From assembly GCA_050084985.1 (NCBI GenBank), contig JBITNC010000001.1:62186001-62250000 (forward strand): a stretch of 64,000 bases of DNA, read 5' to 3'. Each line of letters begins with the position of its first letter. The first letter of the stretch is position 1. The position numbers and the translations under genes were made by a program. This DNA comes from Nageia nagi. Taxonomy: Eukaryota; Pinophyta. Positions 48,700 to 57,991 of this stretch are shown piece by piece. The notes under the pieces were generated by a model. That model was given only the letters and a program-made list of their open reading frames with translations. It ran no database searches and was not told the origin of the DNA.

Positions 48700-50481
48700 A
48701 AATTTGAAATTATATTATCCTATGAAGTTGGAATGACATCCAATGAAGTCTCAGGAGTGTCAGATCAATAAGTATGCTTATATGTAGTTATATTTTGTAA
48801 CAAGAATTCCAAGTAATTATCTAGCATTGGTCCCATATTTTTATATGCATGCTTTCTATAAATCCTTACCTAAGCAAAATGTTCCCCTATTTTCACTTTC
48901 TTTGTATAATCTCTTATCTCTTTAGGGTATTGTTTCCAAATTTTATTTATTTTATTTCTAGCTCAAATTTCCCTTGATAAATTATCCTTAAAGTAATTAG
49001 TTTTATGTTTTACGGTTACAAGTATTTTTGTACCATACATCATCCTTTGGCGATACCTATATCTATCAAATGGTATCCAAGATACTTCATCTAAGAAAAA
49101 TTTATCCACTTATGAAATGGTATTTATCAATGATTGATTAGAATTAAACAAGTAGAACCCAAACCTATATGGTAATTGCAATGAGGAAATATTTCTAAAT
49201 TCCTTGATCATTTTAATTTGAGCATCTTCCACACTTTGTTTAACCAATTCTAACATGATCAAGGAAAAAGGATGAGTTATAGGGAGTGATTTTGTTATAA
49301 CCTTCACACCATAGATCTTAATAAAACAAAACTCTTTTGTAACAAAGTACTCACCAAGTCCTAACATAAAATTTAGTACAACCTTGTTGATTTGAGGTAA
49401 TGGTATTTAATTTATAATTACATGTAATTTAGGAGAACATGATAGTAGAAATTCCTTTTTTTTACCTATATTTTGATTTTGATGAATCATTTTAAGCATA
49501 AATTAAATACTATCAGCTTATTTGGCTCCCAAAAAATACAATGCATCATGTGATAATTAACCTAAGAGATAATGTATCAGAAGTGAGCAATAAGAGAACT
49601 TAGGTAATATCAAGTCATATTATGTAATTGCCCTTTTTAATTTGGTTAAATCAATATCCATCTTATCAAAAATCCAATTTATCCAATTAAATCTTTTAGT
49701 TCTCCCTCCATTACTATAAGCTTGTATAAAAGAAATCATCTCTTTTGTTACTAGATGTTCTTCCTTTATAGTTAAAGCCATATGAATCATAGTAACCTAA
49801 GCAAAATATGTGGGATTCATGTGAATTTTTAGGAAAGGAAACACTCATGAACAAATATAGTCTCTCTTAAAATTAAAAGGGTATGACAAATGATCGATTA
49901 TGTATTCATTAATTTCTTGAGCCAGATATGGTAAATCAATTAATATACTATCTATAGTTTGATGAAATATATTTCAAAATTTTCTTTCTTGAATAGAGAA
50001 AAATTTTCTACCATTTATATTTCTTAAAGTAATATCAACAATGTTATAGGCTTGAATTAACCAAAGCATTAGGTAGGGACTCAAAATAACCTTTGAACAA
50101 ATTAACTTCTCAACATTACAATTCCAATTGAAGTTGCTTGTATTTTCCATGTCTATATTCATAACTTTCCTTAGTATTTTTGAATAAAGACTTAATCTCA
50201 TCTGGATGCACATTAGAAATTTCTTTTACTTATTTGAATATGGAAATGGTCATCATATGCATACCCTAAATTTCTTCATTATTGGGTTGATCTTATCAAC
50301 TTGGTTATTACAACACCCTTATCAAAATCTCTAAAATGTGAAAACCATCAAATTCCTAGTAAGGATCTAGTTTAAACACACAAAAATACTCCATAGTAAA
50401 CTTTGTATTCTAAAGTGACTTTGAGTTAACCTTAAACTCAATTTGGAGAGAATAGAGTAACTTATGGTTATTTTTACTCAT
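48700..50481 (-). pseudogene. Long decayed reading frame of unknown family (about 590 codons)
   Basis: On the minus strand an ATG at 50481 reads MSKNNHKLLYSLQIEFKVNS and MEYFCVFKLDPY. After one frame change near 50300 a single frame runs from about 50315 to 48700 with only some fifteen stops, all at codons one transition from Gln, Trp or Arg. Recognisable stretches include ILIDLPYLAQEINEYIIDHL, FNWINWIFDKMDIDLTKLK, NKVVLNFMLGLGEYFVTKEF and FLDEVSWIPFDRYRYRQRM. The composition is rich in Ile, Lys, Phe and aromatic residues, without Cys-His clusters, transmembrane runs or catalytic motifs I know. It is not RT, integrase, gag or PMD as far as I can see. Most likely it is an accessory or capsid-like protein of an undescribed element. 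Confidence 0.55.
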
Positions 50482-50799
50482 CCTTCTATTTAAAAATCAC
50501 ATACCAATTGCTCTATGTATTTTAATCCCTGATTCGATAATGATTTTTACAACCTTAATCATTAAACTATATGTTATTAAAGAAAAAGCATACACAAAAT
50601 ACAAAGGTTTCAAGTAACAAGTGTCATATATTAATCATATTAGAAAGAGGGTTCCTTACTAATTAGACCTTTACACATTACCAACATGTTATCATCTCAC
50701 TTAATCTTCATATCTTGATATAACTTTTGAGGATTGGTAATCAAGCCACTTAATAAAAATCATTTTTTGACATATTGTGAGTTTATTTGATGATAAAGC

Positions 50800-51165
50800 C
50801 CCTTAACCAATGAGTATTGGAGCTTTATACAATGGTATAATCCTTAACTTTATGGGTTTGTTGTTTGTTTGATGATTGGCTATAATTTTCAGTAGGGTTA
50901 GAGCTTAACTAACATGATGTTCTTTACCTAAAAAAAAGGTTTATATTCGATGAACATTCACCTTTATCTGACAATAATATAAGCCTTACCTAGTGGCAAA
51001 AGCCTCAACTTGATAGTTTACATATTAATCGATGAACTCTTAGGTTATTTGAGGAACATAACTCTTACTCGATAAGTGGAAACCTTAATTGATGAAGTAT
51101 TATTTTCCATAACAAATCATACCCAATGCAATGTAACCTTACCTAATGAGTGATTTTTATCATGT
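50800..51165. repeat. Degenerate short repeats with CCTTACYCGATGAG-like cores
   Basis: Variants such as ccttaaccaatgag, ccttacctagtgg, attaatcgatgaa, cttactcgataag, ccttaattgatgaag and ccttacctaatgag recur every 30-60 bases. They are too diverged to set unit borders. Confidence 0.45.
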
Positions 51166-51353
51166 ATGCAATATTTTATGGTACAATTACTCCTATTCTT
51201 CATTAATGTTACCCAAATCATTATAAAAAAATGGGAATTTGATCATTAATAAGTGAAATCCTTTTTAGAAAAAGAGCAAGATATATGGTTTTCAAATTTT
51301 CCTTAACTATTTCTAGAAAAATTGGATAGGTAAAGTTGGGGTACAATAATACT

Positions 51354-52581
51354 AAGTTTAACTAATGTATAAATTCAATAAATGGAAATGATAATTTTTA
51401 TTTTCCTTATAACATCACATCATTTTATTACACTCACATATTATCAATAAAAACCAATTACACAAATAGGATATATATATATATATAGATGTATGTATGT
51501 ATGTATTTATAATAAAGCCATCACCTTCATAATTAATAATTTATCTTTACATTTACTTAATAAGCCTTCATAATTTCTTTAATTCAAAACAATGTACCAA
51601 GATGGTATTAAAAAAAGCTTAAAATAAATTTAAAAGTAAATGTTATTATTAAAATAGGGAAGAGTGTATCATCATGGATTTAAAATAAACTATTAATAAA
51701 TATCAAGAATGAGGCACAAGTAAAACATTGGTAAGGCTGGATTTAGTCAATATTGAATTCATCCTTTGCAAGATGTCTCTCAATTAGGGATGTTCATATA
51801 GGAAACAAAATTTGTATTTCATATCTAGAATATTATAGACGGAGAAATGGGGTCCAAACAAATTGGTATGACTTTGCATATGATGACCATATGAGGGGAG
51901 GCCATGACTCAATCTTATAATGCCAACATTTATTCTGACATTTGAATCTTCTAAGGTTATATTATGATTAATATTTCCTTGCATCCATTCAATAATATAA
52001 CTTAGAGCTAGGTTTCTAATCTATCAGACTAAAATTGTATTCAACATTAATACTCATCAACATGGGAAAATTTAGGAACACATATCATTGTGCAAGTGTA
52101 AAAAACTTCTATGAAGCCTATACATCCTTGAAATTTTTGTAAGATTTAGTATATATTATAGTATCTCACATACCTTAATAGGATGATTTAAATATGGGTT
52201 ATTGATACATATGCAACATCAAAATTATATATTCAAATATATTCACCATAATTTAGGGAAGGATTACTAAGGATGTTTAAAAATACATGATGTAAATAAA
52301 ATAAATGGATACCATAAATCAAATCACCCAATGGTGAATAACAAGATTCATAAAGGATGCAAAACCATCTATTATAACTTGATTGGAATGGATATATGAA
52401 AATAAAAAATAGGCCTCTAATAACTTAGCTGACAAAAAAAAACTTATATAAATAATAGACAACATTTCATTTAGTTTGAAGGAGAAAATAAGGACTCATA
52501 ATGAGGGTAAAAATCTCTTTACCCATCCCTTAAAAATAATACTATCTATGGAACTAAAATCTTATATTAGTAGCACCAACA
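51354..52581 (-). repeat. 3.83-kb repeat unit, right copy, part 3
   Basis: Aligns with about 34484-36138 of the left copy, minus the 462-bp element there. It ends ...caccaaca at 52581 where the left copy ends ...gtcaaca, which is TGTTG on the minus strand in both. An AT and TATG microsatellite at 51469-51509 has grown relative to the left copy. Confidence 0.85.
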
Positions 52582-53308
52582 GTTGATATGTGTTTTGGTG
52601 TCACCTAAGATTTTATTCTAAATGAGCCAAAGTGCACATAAATATTTATGGTATGATTTATCTAAGTTAATTAAATCAATTAAATATATATTAATTAGGG
52701 AATACAATATAGTACAGTAATAGAATAAGAAAATTACATTGATGTTAATATGGAGAATCGGCTACATGCAATAAAGAGAAAGAAATCAAGTGAAAGATAA
52801 ATACCTATGTTGATATCAAGGATTTGACATATAAACTTGTCAAAGAGTAGTAACCTTATTGTGCAAAACCCAAGACCAATTGTAAAAGAAACACTAGTGC
52901 AAGTGCTAATATTTGAGAGCTCAATGTGGATGTGAATGTTAGCATAAGCATGAATGTTCCAAAATAATGAGGTTCACCAACAAGGATTGATTATAGTAGA
53001 GATAATGACAAGTATAACTGAGCATATGATCATAGAAGTGAATGACAAATATTAACTCAAGTGATAACAATATTCTAATCTCAATAAGAAATGTTTCGAA
53101 ACATCCAAGTGTAGGGTACTAGATATTGAGATGAAATCTTGACATACTTTCCCCAAGTTAGAGATAATTACATTTATATCAAGTGTCATATCACCATTTG
53201 ACCCCTTGCATATTAGTTAAATTCATCATAGTGTACCTAACAAAAAATATAGAAAACAACCTAAGAAATATATGATAATCAAGAAAAATATGACTAAAAT
53301 GTGGTTAA
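52582..53308. other. Unassigned stretch before element H
   Basis: No coding sense or termini that I can support. It is the left flank of the insertion of H; its continuation starts at 57992. Confidence 0.4.
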
Positions 53309-53707
53309 ATATGTGTAATGTACCCAAATTTGTAAAACATCCACTTTCTATCCTCTTGGAGTGTGACGTTCATGGCAAAGGAGGAGAAACCAAAATTAAA
53401 TTAATTTAGGAGTATTTTATTAATATTTTGCATTTATTTCTGCAACCAAGGCTAAAGAGACCCTTGAGGCACTCACCCTTGGATTTTATTTAATTAATCT
53501 AGCTCAATTATTTGTAATTAATGCAATGTTAGTCTCTCATGATGGGACATTGCATTTATGAGCCATTGATCTTGTAATTTGGCATCTCTAGGCAACCATT
53601 GTGGGATGTTGGGCTTCCTAGGTCCCTAAATGATTTAATTTATCGTCCCAAGACACTAGAAGAGAGACATTGCACTTTAGGTGATTCCAAGGTATGAGAG
53701 ATCTTGT

Positions 53708-53715
53708 TATAAAAG
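53708..53715 (+). promoter_or_regulatory. TATA box in the 5' LTR of element H
   Basis: TATAAAAG within cttgttataaaaggagat, preserved in the 3' LTR at 57275-57282. It lies about 390 bases into the LTR and is followed by a GC-richer leader, as expected of a U3 promoter. Confidence 0.75.
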
Positions 53716-53864
53716 GAGATGGGATGCATCATTTGCGAGCATGCTTGAAGATCATCAGAGTTTATCTCTTTTTGGTGGTTAGCAGCTAGTGGAGTTGCAA
53801 CTTTCCAGCTAGCTTAGTGGGAGAGCTTGATCCAGTGTGGAGAAGTTCTTACCTAATCTAGGAT

Positions 53865-53960
53865 AGTAGCTCAAGCCAGTGATGTGGAGTTACTAGAGTA
53901 GCTCGAGCCAGTGAGGTGGAGTTACTGGAATAGTTCAAGCCAATGTGATGGAACTATTCC
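53865..53960 (+). repeat. Tandem motif array in the 5' LTR of element H
   Basis: Three units of 32-34 bases share agtagctcgagccagtg and ggtggagttactgg, starting at about 53865, 53897 and 53931. The same array is present in the 3' LTR at about 57430-57525. Further weaker GTGAGGAGGC repeats follow. Confidence 0.75.
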
Positions 53961-54250
53961 ATCCCTGATCCAGATCTAACTAGTGGGGTAGATCTAGATC
54001 CAACCAGTGTGACCATATTCCAGATCCAGATCTAACCTACCAAATTAGTGTGAGGAGGCACATCCTAAATCCAGACTAGCTAAATCAGTGTGAGGAGGCT
54101 CATCTAGCATTGGGGAGAAGAGATTGAAGAACTTGCAGGGCTAGATCATCCAAATCTTCCTTGTGAGGGCAAACATCCCCCTTCTTGAGCATTTGGGTAT
54201 TTTTCCTTGAGTATTGTACTTGTCCATTAGGGATGTCCCAGCTTTTGAAG

Positions 54251-54256
54251 AATAAA
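54251..54256 (+). promoter_or_regulatory. Poly-A signal in the 5' LTR of element H
   Basis: AATAAA in gaagaataaaattcatttc, matched in the 3' LTR at 57828-57833. Its place, 540 bases after the TATA box, would mark the R/U5 end. Confidence 0.5.
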
Positions 54257-54427
54257 ATTCATTTCTGGCTCTATTTCTTATTCAATTTGTAGTCCGATTT
54301 GAATTGAGCTAGATAGAAAAATATATATATATATATATATATATAAATTTCTAAGTAGTGATATTTCAACTTTAGAATATTACACTTTAACAAAAATTGC
54401 ATTTTATGAGTTTTGGGAATATTATAG

Positions 54428-54439
54428 TGGTATTAGAGC
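54428..54439 (+). other. Primer-binding site of element H (initiator Met tRNA)
   Basis: TGGTATTAGAGC differs from the initiator-Met primer site TGGTATCAGAGC by one C-to-T change and starts one base after the LTR. Confidence 0.88.
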
Positions 54440-54467
54440 TAGTTTTCTTGCCAGCCTGTATTAGCTC

Positions 54468-55685
54468 ATGCTACCCAAGATCCATAATTACTACTTGAGA
54501 GGAATAAGTGATCCTAATTACCATCTAAGCTTGGAGGAGAGAGACGTAACTGATCTAGAGGGATCTGAAGAGTGGGAGGAAGCTGAACAAGGGAACATGG
54601 CTGATTCCAACATAGCCATCCTGGATGCATTAAGGAAGATGATGGAGCAATTGCAGATACTCACATCCCAAAGAGGGAACCAGACTCCACCACCTAGCTA
54701 GGAGAATAGAAATGGCCAAGGAGAGAGCTCATTTGGGGCTAGATCTCGTTACTAAAAGTTTGTACCTATTCCACCTAAACCTCTTTTTAGAAAAGAGGAA
54801 GATCCAAAGAAGATCTATCAGAGACATCAGGAGATGCTCGACCAATTATTCGATGAGTACATGGCCAAACTAGTAGAGCACAGAAACATCATATCTTTCC
54901 AAGAATTTTGTGAACAATTGGAGGGAGGACAAGGAGGATGCCCACCTATCTTTAAGGAGCCATTGTAAAAGATCCAATTGGAGAAATTTGATGGAGGTGC
55001 AGGGATCTTGGTAAGAGGATGGATTCACTAGCTCCAAATGTACCTATATTTCAATTCCATGGTAGAAGATGAGGCCATACATTTTGCCACACTCTCCTGA
55101 AGGGATGAGCCTATGAGTGGTGGCACCATGGATTGAAAATGTTAGGGCATGACCAGATCTCAACTTTTGATGAATTTTGCCAAAGGTTGCTAGAACATTT
55201 TGAAAACAAGATTAAAGAAAGTTACTTCCATGAGCTCACCAAGATCTAATAGAAAGGTATAGTTGAAGAATATGTAGATGAGTTTATGAATGTTTCTATT
55301 ATGGTTTCAGATCTATCAGAAGCTAGAAGGATAGCTATGTTCATGGAGGGTTTGAATGAAAATATCAAAGCATCTATCAAAGCATTGGAGCCAAATGATC
55401 TTGATGATGCAATTAGAAGGGTCATAGCACTTGAATCAACTAGTCTGATCCAAGGAAAGAGCAATCAAGGAAGGACGTAGCCACCCTAACAACAAATTAT
55501 GCCAACAAGTAAAATGAATGGAGCTAAGGAAGGCTCACATCTCCACCAAGGAGAAATGCATGGCCATTGGAGCAGACACAGAGGGATCAAGAGATCTCAT
55601 GTTTTGAAATGAGAAGAAGGAAAATGTGCTTTATCTGCAGATGATCATGGGAGCCAGGCCATCATTGCAAATGGGAAGGTGTTAG
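54468..55685 (+). pseudogene. gag of element H
   Basis: The ATG at 54468 reads MLPKIHNYYLRGISDPNYHL and MEQLQILTSQRG, then past several stops LDQLFDEYMAKLVEHRNIIS. The capsid core is visible as LEKFDGGAGI, WIH*LQMYLYFNSMVEDEAI and, with a frame change, YEWWH. The best-kept part, 55286-55480, reads MVSDLSEARRIAMFMEGLNE and IKALEPNDLDDAIRRVIALE. A zinc knuckle follows near 55630-55670 (CFICR*SWEPGHHC, matching C-x2-C-x-G-H-x-C forms of this group). Damage is limited to about ten stops and two or three frame changes. Confidence 0.85.
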
Positions 55686-55703
55686 CTCAGTTATGTAGAG
55701 GTA

Positions 55704-56245
55704 GTGGAGATGGAGGAACCTGAATCAGATCTGTGGTGCATTTTAGAATTTATGGAAGAGTTTTCTACTCATGGCACCTTGGCCACCATTAGTGGAGCAC
55801 CCCATTGCCCCACATTGCACATTCAGAGAAGAGCTCTAGGAGAAGAAGTGACTATTCTTATCGATGGAGGGGCATCTCACAACTTCATTGATGCTTTATT
55901 TGCTACTAAAAAAGGAGTAAGGATGGATGTTTTTGAAGGATTCAATGTGGCCAATGCTAATGATCAGATCTCATTTTGTAATAAGGTGATTAGATAACTT
56001 CCAGTTGAGACTAACAATTACTCCATAAGAAGTGATTTCTATGTATATCCCATGGGAGGGACCTTGCACATGGTTTTTGGAATTCAATGGCTGAAAACTT
56101 TGGGGGAGATTAGGACAAATTATGACACCTTGGAAATGAAGTTCCTAGCAAATGGAAAGGAGGTCATCATGAGAGGATTGCAGGGTAGTAATAGGGCCAC
56201 TTCACAAGCCCATCGATTGGAAGTAATAGAAGATCCAAAGTAGCA
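55704..56245 (+). pseudogene. Aspartic protease of element H
   Basis: The frame contains LATISGAPHCPTLHIQR and the active site VTILIDGGASHNFIDALF (D-G-G-A-S form). After one stop at 55996 the second half reads YVYPMGGTLHMVFGIQWLKT and EIRTNYDTLEMKFLANG, the retropepsin-like continuation (V-L-G-x-x-W-L) of Ty3 elements. Normally RT follows about 100 codons later; here it does not. Confidence 0.87.
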
Positions 56246-56866
56246 ACATCAAATCATTCCTCACACCCCAAATAGAACTACCATGCAAGACATCACCCAG
56301 TCCCAAGGTAACATGCCCACATTTGCTCAACCACTAACAAATTGGTTAAGAGTGTTCTTTTCCTAAATAATAAGTTGGAGGTTGATTGAAGATTGGAAAC
56401 AAGTGATAATACTTGCTAGTTAGATTTACTTCTCTTTGGTATATATGTCCCTATTACAAGTATATTGCTGCAAAATTTTTTGGGACAAATTGTCCATCAT
56501 CTTGCTTAAAATGAGAAATAGAGGGATTGGAGATTTGGTATTACTTCATCATACTTTTCCTTGTGAACCACTCAGCCACTTAGACCATTGGGATGTTGGG
56601 ATGAATGTATTCATGCTTGCTAAAATTATAGATTCTCCCTCCCATCATGTGATGCAATCCTGGATAGAAGATAACCCACTAGCACTCCTTGATTTCATTC
56701 AAGACTTGGATGTTGGGTTGTGGAGCTATGAAGGTAGACATTTTGGCCATCACTTGTAGCAGAAAATTGGAACTCTTTCTCCTTGTTCTTTCATTCGCAT
56801 TATAGCTTTTCAGGATGGGAAAGAGAAGGGCCAATTTATCTTGAGTTGCTTGGGGACAAGCAATTC
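56246..56866 (+). other. Post-protease region of element H without RT
   Basis: A 107-codon open stretch (56436-56759) reads LHHTFPCEPLSHLDHW, DSPSHHVMQSWIEDNPLAL and DLDVGLWSYEGRHF. I recognise no domain; it shows no RT, RNase H or integrase motif. It may be the fused C-terminal end of the lost pol, an accessory frame or a chance frame. Confidence 0.45.
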
Positions 56867-56879
56867 AGGAAGGGGAGAC
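56867..56879 (+). other. Polypurine tract of element H
   Basis: AGGAAGGGGAGAC directly before the 3' LTR start TGTAATG at 56881, the plus-strand primer in LTR retrotransposons. Confidence 0.85.
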
Positions 56880-56880
56880 T

Positions 56881-57986
56881 TGTAATGTCCCCAAATTTGT
56901 AAAATGTCCACTTTCTCTCCTCTTGGAGTGTGACATTCATGGCAAAGGAGGAGAAACCAAAAATAAATTAATTTAGGAGTATTTTATTAATATTTTGCAT
57001 TTATTTCTATAACCAAGGCTAAAGAGACCCTTGAGGCACTCACCCTTAGATTTTATTTAATTAATCTGGCTCAATTATTTGTAATTAATGCAATATTAGT
57101 ATCTCATAATGGGATGTTGCATTTATGAGCCATTGATCTTGTAATTTGGAATCTCTAGGAAACCATTATGGGACATTGGGCTTCCTGGGTCCCTAGATGA
57201 TTTAATTTATCATCCCAAGACACCTGAAGAGGGATGTTGCACTTTAGGTGATTCCAAGGTATGAGAGATCTTGTTATAAAAGGAGACAGGGTGCATCATT
57301 TGTGGGCATGCTTGAAGATCATCAGAGTTTATCTCTTTCTAGGGGTTAGCAGCTAGTGGAGTTGTAGCTTTCTAGTTAGCTTAGTGGGAGAGCTCGAGCC
57401 AGTGTGGAGGAGTTCTTACCTAAGCTAGGATAGTATCTCAAGCTAGTGAGGTGGAGTTGCTAGAGTATCTCAAGCCAGTGAGGTGGAGTTACTGGAATAG
57501 TTTGAGCCAATGTGGTGGAACTATTCTATCCCTGATCTAGATCTAGCTAGTGGGGCAGATCTAGATCCAGCCAGTGTGGCCATATTCTAGATCTAGATCT
57601 AACCTACCAAATCAATGTGAGGAGGCACATCCTAGATCTAGACTAGATGAATTAGTGTGAGGAGGCTCATCCAGCATTAGGGAGAAGAGAATGAAGAACT
57701 TGCAGGGCTAGATCATCCAAATCTTCCTTATGAGGGCAAACATCCCCCTTCTTAAGCATTTGGGTATTTTTCCTTAAGTATTGTACTTGTCCATTAGGGA
57801 CGTCCCAGCTCTTGAAGAATAAAATTCATTTCTGGCTCTATTTCTTGTTCAATTTGTAGATCCAATTTGAATTGAGCTAGATAGAAAAATATAAAAATAT
57901 ATATAAATTCCTAAGTAGTGATATTTCAACTTTGGAATATTACACTTTAACAAAAATCACATTTTATGAGTTTTGGAGATATTACA
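56881..57986 (+). repeat. 3' LTR of element H
   Basis: Aligns end to end with 53314-54426, starts TGTAATGTCCCC and ends gagatattaca with the intact CA. It is followed by the target duplication ATATG. Confidence 0.93.
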
Positions 57987-57991
57987 ATATG

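Larger units (their letters stand above)
47517..51348. mobile_element. 3.83-kb insertion with TG...TA ends and unknown reading frame
   Basis: The borders come from comparison with the left repeat copy, which reads straight through (agtactaagtttaactaatg near 34482). The insertion begins TGTTGTGATAAAG, ends GGGGTACAATA and is flanked by GTACT and ATACT, a 5-bp duplication with one G-to-A change. This is the pattern of LTR retroelements (TG...CA with CA decayed to TA). I find no internal LTR pair, so it may be a solo LTR or an element whose LTRs are too short or decayed. It carries the long frame described separately. Confidence 0.7.
53314..54426 (+). repeat. 5' LTR of element H
   Basis: Starts TGTAATGTACCC and ends ggaatattata (TA for terminal CA). 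It includes a TATA box, a tandem motif array (about 53865-53960), a poly-A signal and an expanded (AT)n run at 54327-54345 that is shorter in the 3' LTR. Confidence 0.93.
53309..57991 (+). mobile_element. Ty3-type LTR retrotransposon H, gag-protease only, with target duplication
   Basis: The element 53314-57986 has LTRs of 1113 and 1106 bp, a primer site, gag, protease, a polypurine tract and a perfect 5-bp duplication ATATG at 53309-53313 and 57987-57991. There is no reverse transcriptase, RNase H or integrase: only about 640 bp separate protease from the 3' LTR. The LTRs differ at roughly 7 percent of positions in a 350-bp stretch compared by eye, mostly transitions. It is the youngest and most complete insertion in the window and probably depended on a relative for replication. 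Confidence 0.92.

Noticed and set aside
48700-50481. The unknown frame as an envelope-like gene
   Set aside because: No signal peptide, transmembrane run or furin-like site is visible in the decayed translation.
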